A stretch of 32,353 nt of DNA from JBLNBU01 sp050260215. GTDB lineage: Bacteria; Pseudomonadota; Alphaproteobacteria; Rhodospirillales; Magnetospirillaceae. Under the pieces are notes generated by a model. It worked only from the letters and a program-made list of their open reading frames with translations, made no database searches and was not told where the DNA came from. Below are positions 1 to 8,212 of this stretch, in pieces. The stretch is from NCBI GenBank assembly GCA_050260215.1, contig JBLNBU010000161.1, forward strand, positions 1 to 32,353, given 5' to 3'. The position numbers were made by a program, and so were the translations under genes. Position 1 is the first letter of the stretch; each line of letters opens with the position of its first letter.

Positions 1-302
1 CCGTCGGCGCGCAGCAGCGCCCACAGGTCGGGGGAGTGGCGCGGCAGGTCGACCAGCACCGCGTCGGGCCGCTCGTCGTCGAGCACGGCCGCCAAGGAAG
101 CGTCGGCCAGCGGCCGCAGCCGCGCCCCGGGAAAGAAGGGGGCCAGGGCGGCGACGTCGTCGCCGGCAACCACCACCTCGGGCCCCGAGGCCAGCCCCGC
201 CACCAGCGCGCCGGTGCGCACCGCATGGCCGAAGCCGACCGCATGGCCGGCATCGATCCGAACCAGCAGACGCGCCCGCGCCTCAGACGCGCAGGTAGAC
301 AT
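1..302 (-). CDS. PseG/SpsG-like sugar-nucleotide hydrolase, N-terminal part (runs off left edge)
   Basis: The first 100 residues are visible; the rest lies outside the window. After a short extension, residues 12-29 read LLVRIDAGHAVGFGHAVR, which matches the N-terminal signature of PseG/SpsG proteins (R-x-D-A, G-F/x-G-H, R). In that family PseG removes UDP from a 2,4-diacetamido-trideoxy sugar before the nonulosonic acid synthase step, and the His of the GFGH motif (H26 here) is the catalytic-site residue. The frame then continues as a Rossmann-like alternation of hydrophobic strands and GDD. The chosen ATG lies 20 bases inside the end of the upstream methyltransferase, the tight overlap typical of this operon. 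The family call is fairly firm; the exact sugar is unknown because the active-site C-terminal half is missing. Confidence 0.7.
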   Translation of the reverse strand, partial: MSTCASEARARLLVRIDAGHAVGFGHAVRTGALVAGLASGPEVVVAGDDVAALAPFFPGARLRPLADASLAAVLDDERPDAVLVDLPRHSPDLWALLRAD

Positions 303-975
303 GCCAGTCGTCCTCGGCATAGCGGCCGTCCATCAGGGTCTGGCGGGCATTCTCGATGCGCACCTCGGCAAAGCCGTCGAACACGGCCTTGAGCGAGGCG
401 CGGTCCAGCAAGGTCAGCGTCAGCCCGATCTCGTTGCCCCACGGCATCCCCTCGGGCGCCGAGGTGATGGTATAGCCGTGGTCCGGTCCGCGGACGGCGC
501 CCTCGGCGCGCGAGTCGGCATTGGACTTGACCATCACCAGCGCCGAGCCGCCCGGCTTCAGTACCCGGCGGATCTCGCGGGCGGCGGCGGCGAAGCGCGC
601 CAGCGGCATGTAGTAGAGCACCCCCCACGACAGCACCCCGTCGAAGGCCCCGTCCGCATAGGGCAGGCGGTCCGCTTCGGCCACCTGGGCAGGAATGTCC
701 AGGGCCTCCTGGGCGGCCCAGTCGCGCATCGCGTCGACGGCCACCGCCGAGAAGTCGCAGGCCTGGGCACGGTAGCCTTCGCGGGCCATGAACACCGCAT
801 GGCGGCCGGTGCCGCAGCCGTCGTCAAGGATGGCGGTCTCGGCCGCCCGCGCCCGCGGGAACGAGCGGAACAGCCAGCGCACCGTGGCGTCGGTGGGATA
901 GCGCGGGGCGATGTTGGGTATCGAGAAGAACTTGTTCCAGCGGTCGTCGCCGGTGGCGTCGTGAAGCTCGCTCAT
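283..975 (-). CDS. Class I SAM-dependent methyltransferase
   Basis: A 230-residue protein with the class I SAM-methyltransferase fold. Motif I is DDGCGTGRHA at residues 51-60, followed by the acidic residue ending strand 2 (ACDFS, D74), a motif II/IV segment FDGVLSWGVLYYM and a post-motif EIRRVLKPGG typical of the Methyltransf_11/25 families. It would act in the cytoplasm. Its start overlaps the stop of the upstream aminotransferase-like gene by four bases (ATGA), and its own end overlaps the PseG-like gene, so it is translated as part of the sugar operon. O- or N-methylation of the nonulosonic sugar or of the glycan is the natural inference. The substrate cannot be read from the sequence. 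Confidence 0.85.
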   Translation of the reverse strand: MSELHDATGDDRWNKFFSIPNIAPRYPTDATVRWLFRSFPRARAAETAILDDGCGTGRHAVFMAREGYRAQACDFSAVAVDAMRDWAAQEALDIPAQVAEADRLPYADGAFDGVLSWGVLYYMPLARFAAAAREIRRVLKPGGSALVMVKSNADSRAEGAVRGPDHGYTITSAPEGMPWGNEIGLTLTLLDRASLKAVFDGFAEVRIENARQTLMDGRYAEDDWHVYLRV

Positions 976-2045
976 GGGTCGTCCTCGTCCAGGCAGGCCG
1001 CCATCACCCGGGCGGCGGCGTTGATGCGGGAGGCGTCATAGGCCTCGGTCAGCCACAGGTTGATCACCCGCCGCCCCCACTCGTCGGCGTCGCGATGGCC
1101 CTGGCCGGCCAGCAGGGCGGGAAAGTCGGCGGCAAGCGGCGGGAAATTGGTCCCGGCGTCGAAGCCGGCCTGCCGCAGCGCCACCACCAGCCGGTCGCGC
1201 AGCGCGGGGCTGGCGGCGCACAGCACCAGCCGCCACGGCATGGACAGCGGCACCGGGACCGCCGCCAGTCCGTCCAGCCCGGCCAATGCCTGGCCCCACC
1301 ACTCCACCCGTCGCCGGCGCGCCTGGATCGCCGCCGGAAAGGCCTCCAGGGCCGCGTCGAGGGCGGGCCGGCGCGACTCGGGGAAAGCATGGCGGCAGTG
1401 GGCGGCGTCGATGTCGAGCAATTGTTCACCGATGGCTCCGCGGCCCAGGGCCCGCAGATGGCGGCGGGCCAGGGTAAGGTCTGCCTCGACCGCCTCATCG
1501 GCGGGCGCCAACACCGGCCAGCGGGCGGCGCGGGCGGCCAGGTCGGCGGCCAGGCGGTCGTCGTCGGTCAGCACCGCGCCGCCGAACCCGGCCTCGATGG
1601 TCTTGACGTGGTTGAAGCTGACCAGCAGGGCATCGCCGAAGGCGCGGCGCCGGCCGTCGGCCACGGCAGCGGCGCAGAGGGTGTCGTTTTCCAGCACGAA
1701 CCAGCCGTCGCGGGCGGCGGTGCGGCGGGTCTCGGGATACTCGGCCAGCAGCCCATAGAGATGGGTCGGCATCACCACCCCTGCCCCGCCGGCCGCGGCC
1801 ATGGCGGCGCACAGCCGGTCGTCCTCGGCCAGGCCCGAGGCCGGCGATACCGGCGCCAGCCTGGGCCGCACCCCGGCGGCGACGGCGGCGGCCAGCACCG
1901 CCGGGCACAGGTTCGACGGCATCACCAGCGGCGCGCCCGGGCCGGCAACGCTTTCCAGCACTGCCACCAGCCCTGCCCGCGCCCGGCCGAACAGGACGAC
2001 GTGGCGATAGCCGAACAACTCGGCCAGGCGGACCTCGGCCCTCAT
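972..2045 (-). CDS. Divergent DegT/DnrJ/EryC1-like PLP aminotransferase-fold protein
   Basis: A 357-residue protein distantly related to the DegT/DnrJ/EryC1/StrS sugar aminotransferases. The recognisable part is SFNHVKTIEAGFGGAV around residues 143-158, which aligns with the family's PLP-lysine segment (S-F-x-x-x-K ... G-G), placing the Schiff-base lysine at K148. The segment that normally reads E-D-A-A and supplies the Asp contacting the pyridine nitrogen is instead LENDTL (N120, D121). The N-terminus is short and lacks the usual 'P...G...E' opening. The ATG is chosen because the reading frame upstream is the GC-rich shadow of the next gene and because it forms an ATGA overlap with that gene's stop. 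It could be a true transaminase with altered chemistry (for example a dehydratase-like PLP enzyme) or a partner protein. Confidence 0.7.
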   Translation of the reverse strand: MRAEVRLAELFGYRHVVLFGRARAGLVAVLESVAGPGAPLVMPSNLCPAVLAAAVAAGVRPRLAPVSPASGLAEDDRLCAAMAAAGGAGVVMPTHLYGLLAEYPETRRTAARDGWFVLENDTLCAAAVADGRRRAFGDALLVSFNHVKTIEAGFGGAVLTDDDRLAADLAARAARWPVLAPADEAVEADLTLARRHLRALGRGAIGEQLLDIDAAHCRHAFPESRRPALDAALEAFPAAIQARRRRVEWWGQALAGLDGLAAVPVPLSMPWRLVLCAASPALRDRLVVALRQAGFDAGTNFPPLAADFPALLAGQGHRDADEWGRRVINLWLTEAYDASRINAAARVMAACLDEDDP

Positions 2046-2776
2046 GGCGCCGCCTCGCGGCGGTCGAGACGGCGGCTGGTCTCGAGCAGGTCGGGGCGCC
2101 GCGCCAGCACGTCCAGTGCCGCCCGCCAGCGCCAGCCCTGGGGCGGAGGCGGCAGTTCGGCGGCGATGGCGGTCATCAGGGCGTAGTCGTCGGGCGTGTC
2201 CAGCGTCCAGCGGTGGCGTGCGTCCGCGCCCCCCGGCCCCGGCACCTCGGCAAGGCGGATATCGGGATGGGCCAGCATCCACGTGCTGACATGCTCGCGG
2301 TCGGGGGCGGCGGTGGCCTCGCGGGCGGCGCGGTCCAGCCAGTCGCGGGAGAACACCTCGCAGCCCAGCCCGTGCGGGTACAGCGGGCGGATGTCGTTGG
2401 CGGCCAGGCCGGCGCCTTGCGCGTGGAAGGCTGCCAGCACCTCGCCGCATAACCAGGGATCCACCAGCGGGCAGTCGCTGGTCACCCGCATTACCGCCTC
2501 GGCGCCGGTCCGCTCGGCGGCCAGGCGATAGCGCTCCAGCACGTCGGCTTCGGGCCCGCGGACGGTGACGGCGCCGGCGCGCGCCGCCTCGGCGGCCACC
2601 GGATCGTTGACGGCGGTGTCGGGAATGGCGCAGCACACCGCGGCAATGCCGGGAATGGCGGCGCAGCGGGCGATCACCTCGGCCAGCACGGTGCGGCCGG
2701 CGAAATCCATCAGCACCTTGCCGGGAAGCCGGGTCGATCCGATGCGGGCCTGGATGATGACGACATCGCGCGACAT
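2042..2776 (-). CDS. SpsF/PseF-type cytidylyltransferase (sugar-CMP activation)
   Basis: A 244-residue protein opening with VVIIQARIGSTRLPGKVL at residues 5-22, the nucleotide-binding signature of the SpsF/NeuA-like cytidylyltransferase family (Q-A-R-x-G-S-T-R-L-P-G-K). A second conserved element, RVTSDCPLVDP, carries the metal-binding Asp of the D-x-P-x-x-D type. Members couple CTP to a nonulosonic acid to give the CMP-activated donor used by glycosyltransferases. It lies eight bases after the GNAT acetyltransferase and overlaps the next gene by ATGA. Its co-occurrence with a PseG-like protein, an acetyltransferase and DegT aminotransferases fits the CMP-pseudaminic/legionaminic pathway; the precise sugar is inference. 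Confidence 0.82.
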   Translation of the reverse strand: MSRDVVIIQARIGSTRLPGKVLMDFAGRTVLAEVIARCAAIPGIAAVCCAIPDTAVNDPVAAEAARAGAVTVRGPEADVLERYRLAAERTGAEAVMRVTSDCPLVDPWLCGEVLAAFHAQGAGLAANDIRPLYPHGLGCEVFSRDWLDRAAREATAAPDREHVSTWMLAHPDIRLAEVPGPGGADARHRWTLDTPDDYALMTAIAAELPPPPQGWRWRAALDVLARRPDLLETSRRLDRREAAP

Positions 2777-2784
2777 GGGTGCTC

Positions 2785-3630
2785 CTAGATGCGGTCGAGC
2801 CAGGGCAGGGCCCAGCGCCGGGCCGGCGCCCAGTCCAGCCAGCAGGCCGACGGCCCCGGACGGAAATCGACACCCTGGCCCTCGAGCCAGAGATGAGCGG
2901 GCTCGCCGCTGGCGGCGTTGACCATGACCTTGCCGCGGCCCGCGGCGACCGTCACCCACAGGGCGGGAAAGACGGCCGGGTCGCCCACCAGCTCGTAGAC
3001 GATGGCGTCGCCGTCGTCGCGGGTCCCGAACACCACATAGGCGTCGCCGGCCACCGCCACCTTCATGTGGTCGGCCCCGAAGGGGCGGACCAGCCAGTCC
3101 GCGGGCCGGCGCAGGCAGCGCCGCGGCTGGGCCAAGGCGCGAACGGCATCGAGAACCGCGGGGTCGACCCGCTCGACGGGCTGGACGGGGACCTGGCCTT
3201 CGCCCACCCTTCCGCGACCCATGCCGAACAGGGCGCCGTCGTCGTCGCAGGTCCAGCCCAGGCGGGCGTAAAAGTCGGGAATGCCGGTCCACAGCACCAG
3301 CGGCCCGCCCACGGTCTCGGCGGCATGGCGCAGGACGGCGGACGACAGGCCCTGCCCACGCGCCTCGGGGACGGTGAAGACGAAGCCGATGGCATGGCCG
3401 GCGTGGCTGTCGTCGCCGTCGACCCAGGACAGCGGCCGCGCCACCAGGCCCGACAGCAGGCGGCTGCCGTCGTCGATGCCGAACAGCCGGGCGCCGCCGG
3501 GAGCGAACACGCCGGGCCAGCGCCCGGCCACCGAGCCGGCACGGCCGCGCTCGCCGCCGAACACCCGGTCGATGGCGGCCACGTAGTCGGCAAGGCGGTC
3601 GCTGCCATGTTCGCTGACGGCCCCGGCCAT
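2785..3630 (-). CDS. GNAT family N-acetyltransferase
   Basis: A 281-residue protein. The acetyl-CoA pyrophosphate-binding loop is at residues 86-97 (TVPEARGQGLSS, the R/Q-x-x-G-x-G motif A), followed by helix SSAVLRHAAE and the GNAT motif B region DFYARLGW. It is longer than single-domain GNATs such as PseH (about 160-180 residues). The C-terminal 140 residues form an additional domain containing several beta-strand-like stretches, an arrangement reminiscent of Eis-type or double-domain acetyltransferases. It sits between the aminotransferase genes and the cytidylyltransferase with gaps of 4 and 8 bases. Its likely role is N-acetylation of the amino group installed by one of the neighbouring DegT proteins, by analogy with PseH; substrate unproven. 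Confidence 0.8.
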   Translation of the reverse strand: MAGAVSEHGSDRLADYVAAIDRVFGGERGRAGSVAGRWPGVFAPGGARLFGIDDGSRLLSGLVARPLSWVDGDDSHAGHAIGFVFTVPEARGQGLSSAVLRHAAETVGGPLVLWTGIPDFYARLGWTCDDDGALFGMGRGRVGEGQVPVQPVERVDPAVLDAVRALAQPRRCLRRPADWLVRPFGADHMKVAVAGDAYVVFGTRDDGDAIVYELVGDPAVFPALWVTVAAGRGKVMVNAASGEPAHLWLEGQGVDFRPGPSACWLDWAPARRWALPWLDRI

Positions 3631-3634
3631 GGCG

Positions 3635-4744
3635 TTACCAGCCGCTGCGGATCAGCGCGGCGATGCGCTCACGGTCGCCCTCGTCGACCCACCAGCCGCA
3701 GGGCAGGCTGAGCGTGCGGGGCGCGAAGCTGGCCACGCCGGGCAGGTCGACGGGGCCGCCGAAGCAGCTGTAGGCGTCGTTGCGCACGTGCAGCCGCTGG
3801 CAGCCGATGCCCGCCTCCACCAGCCTGGCCACCAGGCGGTCGGTATCCTCGGCCAGCAGGGTATAGGTCCAGAAGGCCGAGCGGGCGTCGGGGCGGCGCT
3901 TGAGCAGGGTCACCCCCGGCACACCGGCCAGCCGGGCCTCGTAGAAGGCGCCGTTGTCGCGGTGCCGCGCCAGCAGCCGGTCGGCCTCGGGCAGGCCGGC
4001 CAGGCCGATGGCCGCGGCGATGTTGGTCATATAGAAGTTCCAGCCCGGCTCGACCACGTCGCTCTTGGGATTGAGGTCGCCGTTGGGCAGGCGGAACGAG
4101 GCGTTGTCGAGCCCGAAGCGGCGCAGGCATACCGCCCGGCCGTGGGTGCGCGGATCGGCGCAGACCAGGGCGCCGCCCTCGCCGGTGGTGATGTGCTTGA
4201 CCGCGTGGAACGAGAACACGGTGAAGTCGGCGGTGCCGCCGCCGACCCGCCGGCCGCCGACCTCGGCGCCGAATGCCTCGGACGCCTCCTCGATGCAGGC
4301 GATGCCGTGGCGGTGGGCGATGGCGCACAGCCGCTCGACCTCGCCTACGTCGCCGGCCCAGTGATAGGCGATGATCGCCTTGGTGCGCGGGGTCAGGCGG
4401 CGCTCGACGTCGGCGGGGTCGATCATCCCGGTGGCCGGGTCGACGTCGCACCACAGCGGCCTGGCCCCCAGGTTGGCGATGGGCATGGTGGTGGCGGTGC
4501 AGGCCAGCGGCGAGACCGCCACCTCGTCGCCCGGACGTACCCCGGCCAGGTGCAGGGCCAGGGTCATCGCCGCCGACGAGCTGGCGGTGGCCGCCACGTT
4601 GGGAGCGCCGATGAAGTCGGCCACGCCGCGTTCGAACGCCGAGACCTGCGCGCCGGCAACCAGATATCCGCTGAACAGCACCGGCGTCAGGTCGATGCCG
4701 GCCGGCATGAAGGTGCGGAACAGGGGGACGGGTCCGCCGGCCAT
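3635..4744 (-). CDS. DegT/DnrJ/EryC1/StrS family sugar aminotransferase (paralogue 1)
   Basis: A 369-residue protein of usual family length. It shows the family order: PLFRTFMP opening, SSSAAMTLAL at 55-64 (PLP phosphate contact), GDEVAVSPLACTATT, DVDPATGMID, and the PLP-lysine segment FSFHAVKHITTGEGGAL with the Schiff-base lysine at K183. Such enzymes transfer an amino group from glutamate to a 4-keto (or 3-keto) nucleotide sugar. The pyridine-contacting Asp, normally in E-D-A-A, is replaced by Glu (IEEASEAFGA, E153). The C-terminus (PCGWWVDEGDRERIAALIRSGW region) is nearly the same as that of the next gene upstream, so the two arose by tandem duplication. The gap to the neighbouring paralogue is only three bases, so the pair is co-translated. 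Confidence 0.9.
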   Translation of the reverse strand: MAGGPVPLFRTFMPAGIDLTPVLFSGYLVAGAQVSAFERGVADFIGAPNVAATASSSAAMTLALHLAGVRPGDEVAVSPLACTATTMPIANLGARPLWCDVDPATGMIDPADVERRLTPRTKAIIAYHWAGDVGEVERLCAIAHRHGIACIEEASEAFGAEVGGRRVGGGTADFTVFSFHAVKHITTGEGGALVCADPRTHGRAVCLRRFGLDNASFRLPNGDLNPKSDVVEPGWNFYMTNIAAAIGLAGLPEADRLLARHRDNGAFYEARLAGVPGVTLLKRRPDARSAFWTYTLLAEDTDRLVARLVEAGIGCQRLHVRNDAYSCFGGPVDLPGVASFAPRTLSLPCGWWVDEGDRERIAALIRSGW

Positions 4745-4747
4745 GGC

Positions 4748-5845
4748 CTACCAGCCCGAGCGGATGGTCTGGGCGATGCGCTCGCGGTCCTCGTCGGCCA
4801 CCCACCAGCCGCAGGGGAAATGCAGGACCCGGGCGCAGAAGTCGTCAAGGCCGGGCAGCGGCACCCGGGGGCCGAACACCGGATGCTCGTCGTTGCGCCG
4901 GTGGATCAGCGAGTTGGCGATGCCGGCCTCGGACAGCTTGCGGGCCAGCCCGTCGCGGTTCTCGGCCAGCACCGTGTAGAACCAGTAGGACGGCTCGGCG
5001 GCGGCGTCCCAGCGGGCCACCGTCAGGCCGGGCACGCCGGCCAGGGCGGCGTCGAACCAGCGGCCGTTGTCGATGTGCCGGGCCAGCACCGGCCCGATAT
5101 GGTCCAGCTGCACCAGCCCGATCTGGGCGGTGACGTCGTTCATGTGGTACTTCCAGCCCACCTCCTCGACGCTGACGTCCAGGCGCGGCAGGGCGCGGTC
5201 GATGCCGAACCAGCGCAGCCGGCGGCCCTTGGGCAGCAGGCCGGGGTCGGCCACCGCCAGGGCTCCGCCGTCGACGGTGGTCATGTGCTTGATCGCCTGG
5301 AACGAGAACATGACGAAAGGCGAATGGCTGCCCAGACTGCGGCCGCCGTAGCGGGCGCCCAGCGCATGGGCGGCATCCTCGATCACCGGCACGCCATGAC
5401 GCTCCGCCACCGCATGAATGTCGGCCAAGGGCGCCGGGATGCCGCCGTAGTGCACCACCATGATCGCCTTGGTCCTCGGCGTGATCGCCGCCGCCACCGA
5501 GGCGCCGGTGACGTTGCCGTTGGCCGGGTCGACATCGGCCCAGGCCACGCGGGCGCCGGCTTCGAGGATGGCCATGTTGGTGGGCTCGGCGGTCATGGCG
5601 GTGCTGACCACCTCGTCGCCCGGCCCCACCCCGGCCAGCATCAGCGCCAGGTGCAGCGCAGCGGTGCCGCTGTAGCAGGTCAGCAGGTTGGGATTGCCGA
5701 TCATCTCGCCGAAGCGGCGCTCGAACTCGACCACCTTGGGGCCTTCGGTGATGCGGCCGGAATACAGCGTGTCGAGCAGCGGCCCGGCCAGCGCCTCGCG
5801 CGGGGGCAGGAACACCTTGAACAGGGGGATCTCGGGTGCGGTCAT
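4748..5845 (-). CDS. DegT/DnrJ/EryC1/StrS family sugar aminotransferase (paralogue 2)
   Basis: A 365-residue PLP-dependent sugar aminotransferase. It keeps the canonical residues: YSGTAALHLAL for the phosphate, IEDAAHALGA with Asp at 157 for the pyridine nitrogen, and FSFQAIKHMTT with the Schiff-base lysine at K186. Tandem neighbour of paralogue 1 and clearly related to it over the full length, including the closing RSGW. It overlaps the glycosyltransferase gene upstream by four bases (ATGA). Two aminotransferases in series would suit a 2,4-diamino sugar or two different keto-sugar intermediates; alternatively one of the pair has taken on another role. The nucleotide-sugar substrate cannot be assigned from sequence alone. 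Confidence 0.92.
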   Translation of the reverse strand: MTAPEIPLFKVFLPPREALAGPLLDTLYSGRITEGPKVVEFERRFGEMIGNPNLLTCYSGTAALHLALMLAGVGPGDEVVSTAMTAEPTNMAILEAGARVAWADVDPANGNVTGASVAAAITPRTKAIMVVHYGGIPAPLADIHAVAERHGVPVIEDAAHALGARYGGRSLGSHSPFVMFSFQAIKHMTTVDGGALAVADPGLLPKGRRLRWFGIDRALPRLDVSVEEVGWKYHMNDVTAQIGLVQLDHIGPVLARHIDNGRWFDAALAGVPGLTVARWDAAAEPSYWFYTVLAENRDGLARKLSEAGIANSLIHRRNDEHPVFGPRVPLPGLDDFCARVLHFPCGWWVADEDRERIAQTIRSGW

Positions 5846-7005
5846 GCGGCCGTGCGGTCCTGTGTCCGGATGAAATCGACGATGTGGCCGGCCCGCTCGG
5901 CCCAGGTGTGGCGCTCCAGCACCGCGGCGCGGGCGCGGGCGGCACGGGCGCGCAGGTCGTCCTCGGCCGGCGGGGCGTCAAGCAGGGCCGAGGGGTCGCC
6001 GTCCAGCCCGATGGTCCACAGCGCATCGCCGAACTCGCGTTCGAAGAATCGCGATGGCGTGGTGGCGACCGGCGTCCCCACCACGGCGGCTTCGAGCACC
6101 CGCTCGCTGCAGGAATAGTAGGGCGGCACCAGATTGTAGACGAAGCGGGCGCGCCGGATCAGGGCCAGCACCCGCGCCGTGTCGACCGAGCCCAGGAAAT
6201 GGGCGCGACACGGCCTCTGGCGCAGGAAATCCCAGCCGTCGCCGCAGATCACCGCCGGCAGCTCCGCCAGCTTCTCCAGGGCGCGCAGACGCACGCGGGT
6301 CCGCAGGTAAAGATCGAACAGGAACACCGTGCGCATGCGCTGGCCCATGTCGACCGGCGCGGCTTCCACCGAGATGGCCTCCTCGAGCACCTCGGCCAAC
6401 GGCTTGAGCGGCGCCGCATCGTGGATCTCGACCATGCGGTTGGCCCGCGCGGCGCCCTCGGGCCCGATGGCGCCCGGCCACAGCTGGCGGAATATCTCGG
6501 GGTGCTGGGTGCGGTCGTTGTTGCGCGCCACCGGGTTGTTGCCCACCACCACATGCGGGATGTCGCGCGCCGCCCACGGCGCCTCGTCGTGGGGGGTGGT
6601 CGCCTGGCGCAGCACCTGGAAGTCGCCGCGGCCGTGAAGATGGCGCGCCGCAGCCACCTCGTCCTCGCCGGTCAGCGATATGCGCAGGACCGGAAAGGAT
6701 TGGAGCAGGAAGCGGTGATCCTCGTAGCCGAGATAGGGGTGGTCGGTCGAATAGAAGAACAGCGGCACCCGCGCCGCCCGCATGGTCTCGACGAAGGGGG
6801 CCGGAAAGCCGTAGAGGTTGAGCGAGACAACCGCCGCAACCCGGCCGGCGGCAACGTCTTGGTCGAACTCGGCGGTATCGTCGGCGGGGGAGAACAGCCG
6901 GGTCTCGTAGCCGCGGCAGGCCACGGCCTCGGCGAGCTCCTCGGTCATCCGCCGGATCGCGTTCTGCAGGGTGGGTGCGTGGAAGAAATAGACGCGCTCG
7001 GACAT
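5842..7005 (-). CDS. CgeB-like glycosyltransferase (tandem paralogue A)
   Basis: A 387-residue soluble protein. The N-terminal half has a Rossmann-like pattern with FFHAPTLQNAIRRM near the start and FFYSTDHPYLGYED around residue 103. The C-terminal half contains RARFVYNLVPPYYSCSERVL and then EAAVVGTPVATTPSRFF, the 'S-x-R-x-x-E-A-x-x-x-G' element that marks the nucleotide-sugar-binding domain of GT-B CgeB/Glyco_trans_1_2 proteins. No membrane segment or signal peptide is seen. It has its own purine-rich ribosome-binding stretch (GGGGA) because 58 bases separate it from its paralogue. The family call rests on the C-terminal motif; donor and acceptor are unknown, but a CMP-sugar or other locally made donor and flagellin or lipopolysaccharide as acceptor are natural inferences. 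Confidence 0.68.
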   Translation of the reverse strand: MSERVYFFHAPTLQNAIRRMTEELAEAVACRGYETRLFSPADDTAEFDQDVAAGRVAAVVSLNLYGFPAPFVETMRAARVPLFFYSTDHPYLGYEDHRFLLQSFPVLRISLTGEDEVAAARHLHGRGDFQVLRQATTPHDEAPWAARDIPHVVVGNNPVARNNDRTQHPEIFRQLWPGAIGPEGAARANRMVEIHDAAPLKPLAEVLEEAISVEAAPVDMGQRMRTVFLFDLYLRTRVRLRALEKLAELPAVICGDGWDFLRQRPCRAHFLGSVDTARVLALIRRARFVYNLVPPYYSCSERVLEAAVVGTPVATTPSRFFEREFGDALWTIGLDGDPSALLDAPPAEDDLRARAARARAAVLERHTWAERAGHIVDFIRTQDRTAA

Positions 7006-7063
7006 GGTTCCCCGGCACTCGCCGACCTGCAGTAATTCAACCAGACCAGAGGTTAGGGGTCCG

Positions 7064-8212
7064 TTAATTGTTTCCCGCGCCCATGGCCGCGATGATGCGC
7101 TCGGCGCGGGCCTTCCAGGTATGCCGCGCCGCGACGATGGCGCGGGCCCGGGCCAACTGGTCGGGGTCGGCGGCCTCGGCGGTGGCCACCGCCCCGGCCA
7201 GATCGGCCGGACGGGTGTAATACGTCAGCGCGTCGCCGAATTCCTCGACGAAGAAGCGCGACGGCGTCGTCACCGCCGGCGTGCCCATCATGGCCGCTTC
7301 GAGCACCCGTTCGCTGCACGAATAATAGTGCGGCACCGCATTGATCACCGCCCGGCTGCGGCGGATCAGCCCCTGGACCTCGGAATTGTCGACCGAGCCG
7401 AGAAAGTTTCCGGGCACGCGGTCGGCCAGGTACTCCCAGCCCTGGCCGCAGATGACGGCATCGCTGCGACCAAGGGCGGCGATGGCGTCGGCGCGCACGC
7501 GTGACCGCTGGTAGAGGTCGAATATCCCGGCAAGCTGGCGCACTTCGGACAACTCGGCGGTGTAGAAGGCGGCGTCCAGCGCCTCGTTGACCACATCCGC
7601 CAGCGGCTTCAGCGGATTGGCCCGGCTGATCTCGATCATCGCATTGATGTGGCGGGCTGCCCCCAGGCCGAAGCGCTGCGGCCACTGGTTGCGGAACCCC
7701 TCGGGGTCGGGGGAGCCGCGGCCGAGCAGGGGATTGTTGCCCACCAGCAACGGGCCCAGGTCGCGCCCGTCGGGCGAGGCGACGGCATGCTCGGCAGTGG
7801 CCTGCTGCATCTCGATGAAGGTTTCGGGCCGACGGGGGAACAGGCGCCGCGCCAGGGCCACTTCGTCGCGCCCCGTCAGGCTGATGGTCAGGCGGCTGTA
7901 GCCGTCCAGGAAGGTCGCATAATTGTCGTAGCCGAAATAGGGGTGGTCGGTCCCGTAGAAGAAGAAGTGGACGCCCGAGGCGCTGAAAATCCCCGACGCC
8001 TTGAGGAAGTGGTCGTTATAGAGGTTCAGCTGCAGGACGATGGAAATCTTCTGCTCGTTGAAATCGGCAGCGAAGCGGTCGCAGGAGGCCTGGTCGCCGA
8101 GATCCAGGTAGCCGACCTCGTGTCCGAGGGCGGCAAAGGCATCCCCCAGTTCATGGATCATGCGGTGGATGGTGTTCTGCAGCGTCGTCGCATCGCAGAG
8201 ATAGATCATCAT
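7064..8212 (-). CDS. CgeB-like glycosyltransferase (tandem paralogue B)
   Basis: A 382-residue protein related over its whole length to the next gene downstream: CDATTLQNTIHRMIHELG at the N-terminus, FFFYGTDHPYFGYDNY in the middle, ISLTGRDEVALARRL, and HYYSCSERVLEAAMMGTPA near residue 310, each with a counterpart in paralogue A. The last element is the GT-B nucleotide-sugar-binding signature of CgeB-like transferases. The start is the first of two consecutive ATG codons, which forms an ATGA overlap with the stop of the family-2 glycosyltransferase. Two diverged copies kept side by side suggest consecutive sugar additions or two acceptors. No signal peptide or transmembrane segment is present, so action in the cytoplasm is expected. 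Confidence 0.68.
   Translation of the reverse strand: MMIYLCDATTLQNTIHRMIHELGDAFAALGHEVGYLDLGDQASCDRFAADFNEQKISIVLQLNLYNDHFLKASGIFSASGVHFFFYGTDHPYFGYDNYATFLDGYSRLTISLTGRDEVALARRLFPRRPETFIEMQQATAEHAVASPDGRDLGPLLVGNNPLLGRGSPDPEGFRNQWPQRFGLGAARHINAMIEISRANPLKPLADVVNEALDAAFYTAELSEVRQLAGIFDLYQRSRVRADAIAALGRSDAVICGQGWEYLADRVPGNFLGSVDNSEVQGLIRRSRAVINAVPHYYSCSERVLEAAMMGTPAVTTPSRFFVEEFGDALTYYTRPADLAGAVATAEAADPDQLARARAIVAARHTWKARAERIIAAMGAGNN

Noticed and set aside
3629..6118. Long plus-strand open frame opposite the aminotransferases
   Set aside because: It is antisense to two clear DegT genes; its protein is low-complexity Gly/Ala/Arg/His sequence with no motif, as expected in GC-rich DNA.
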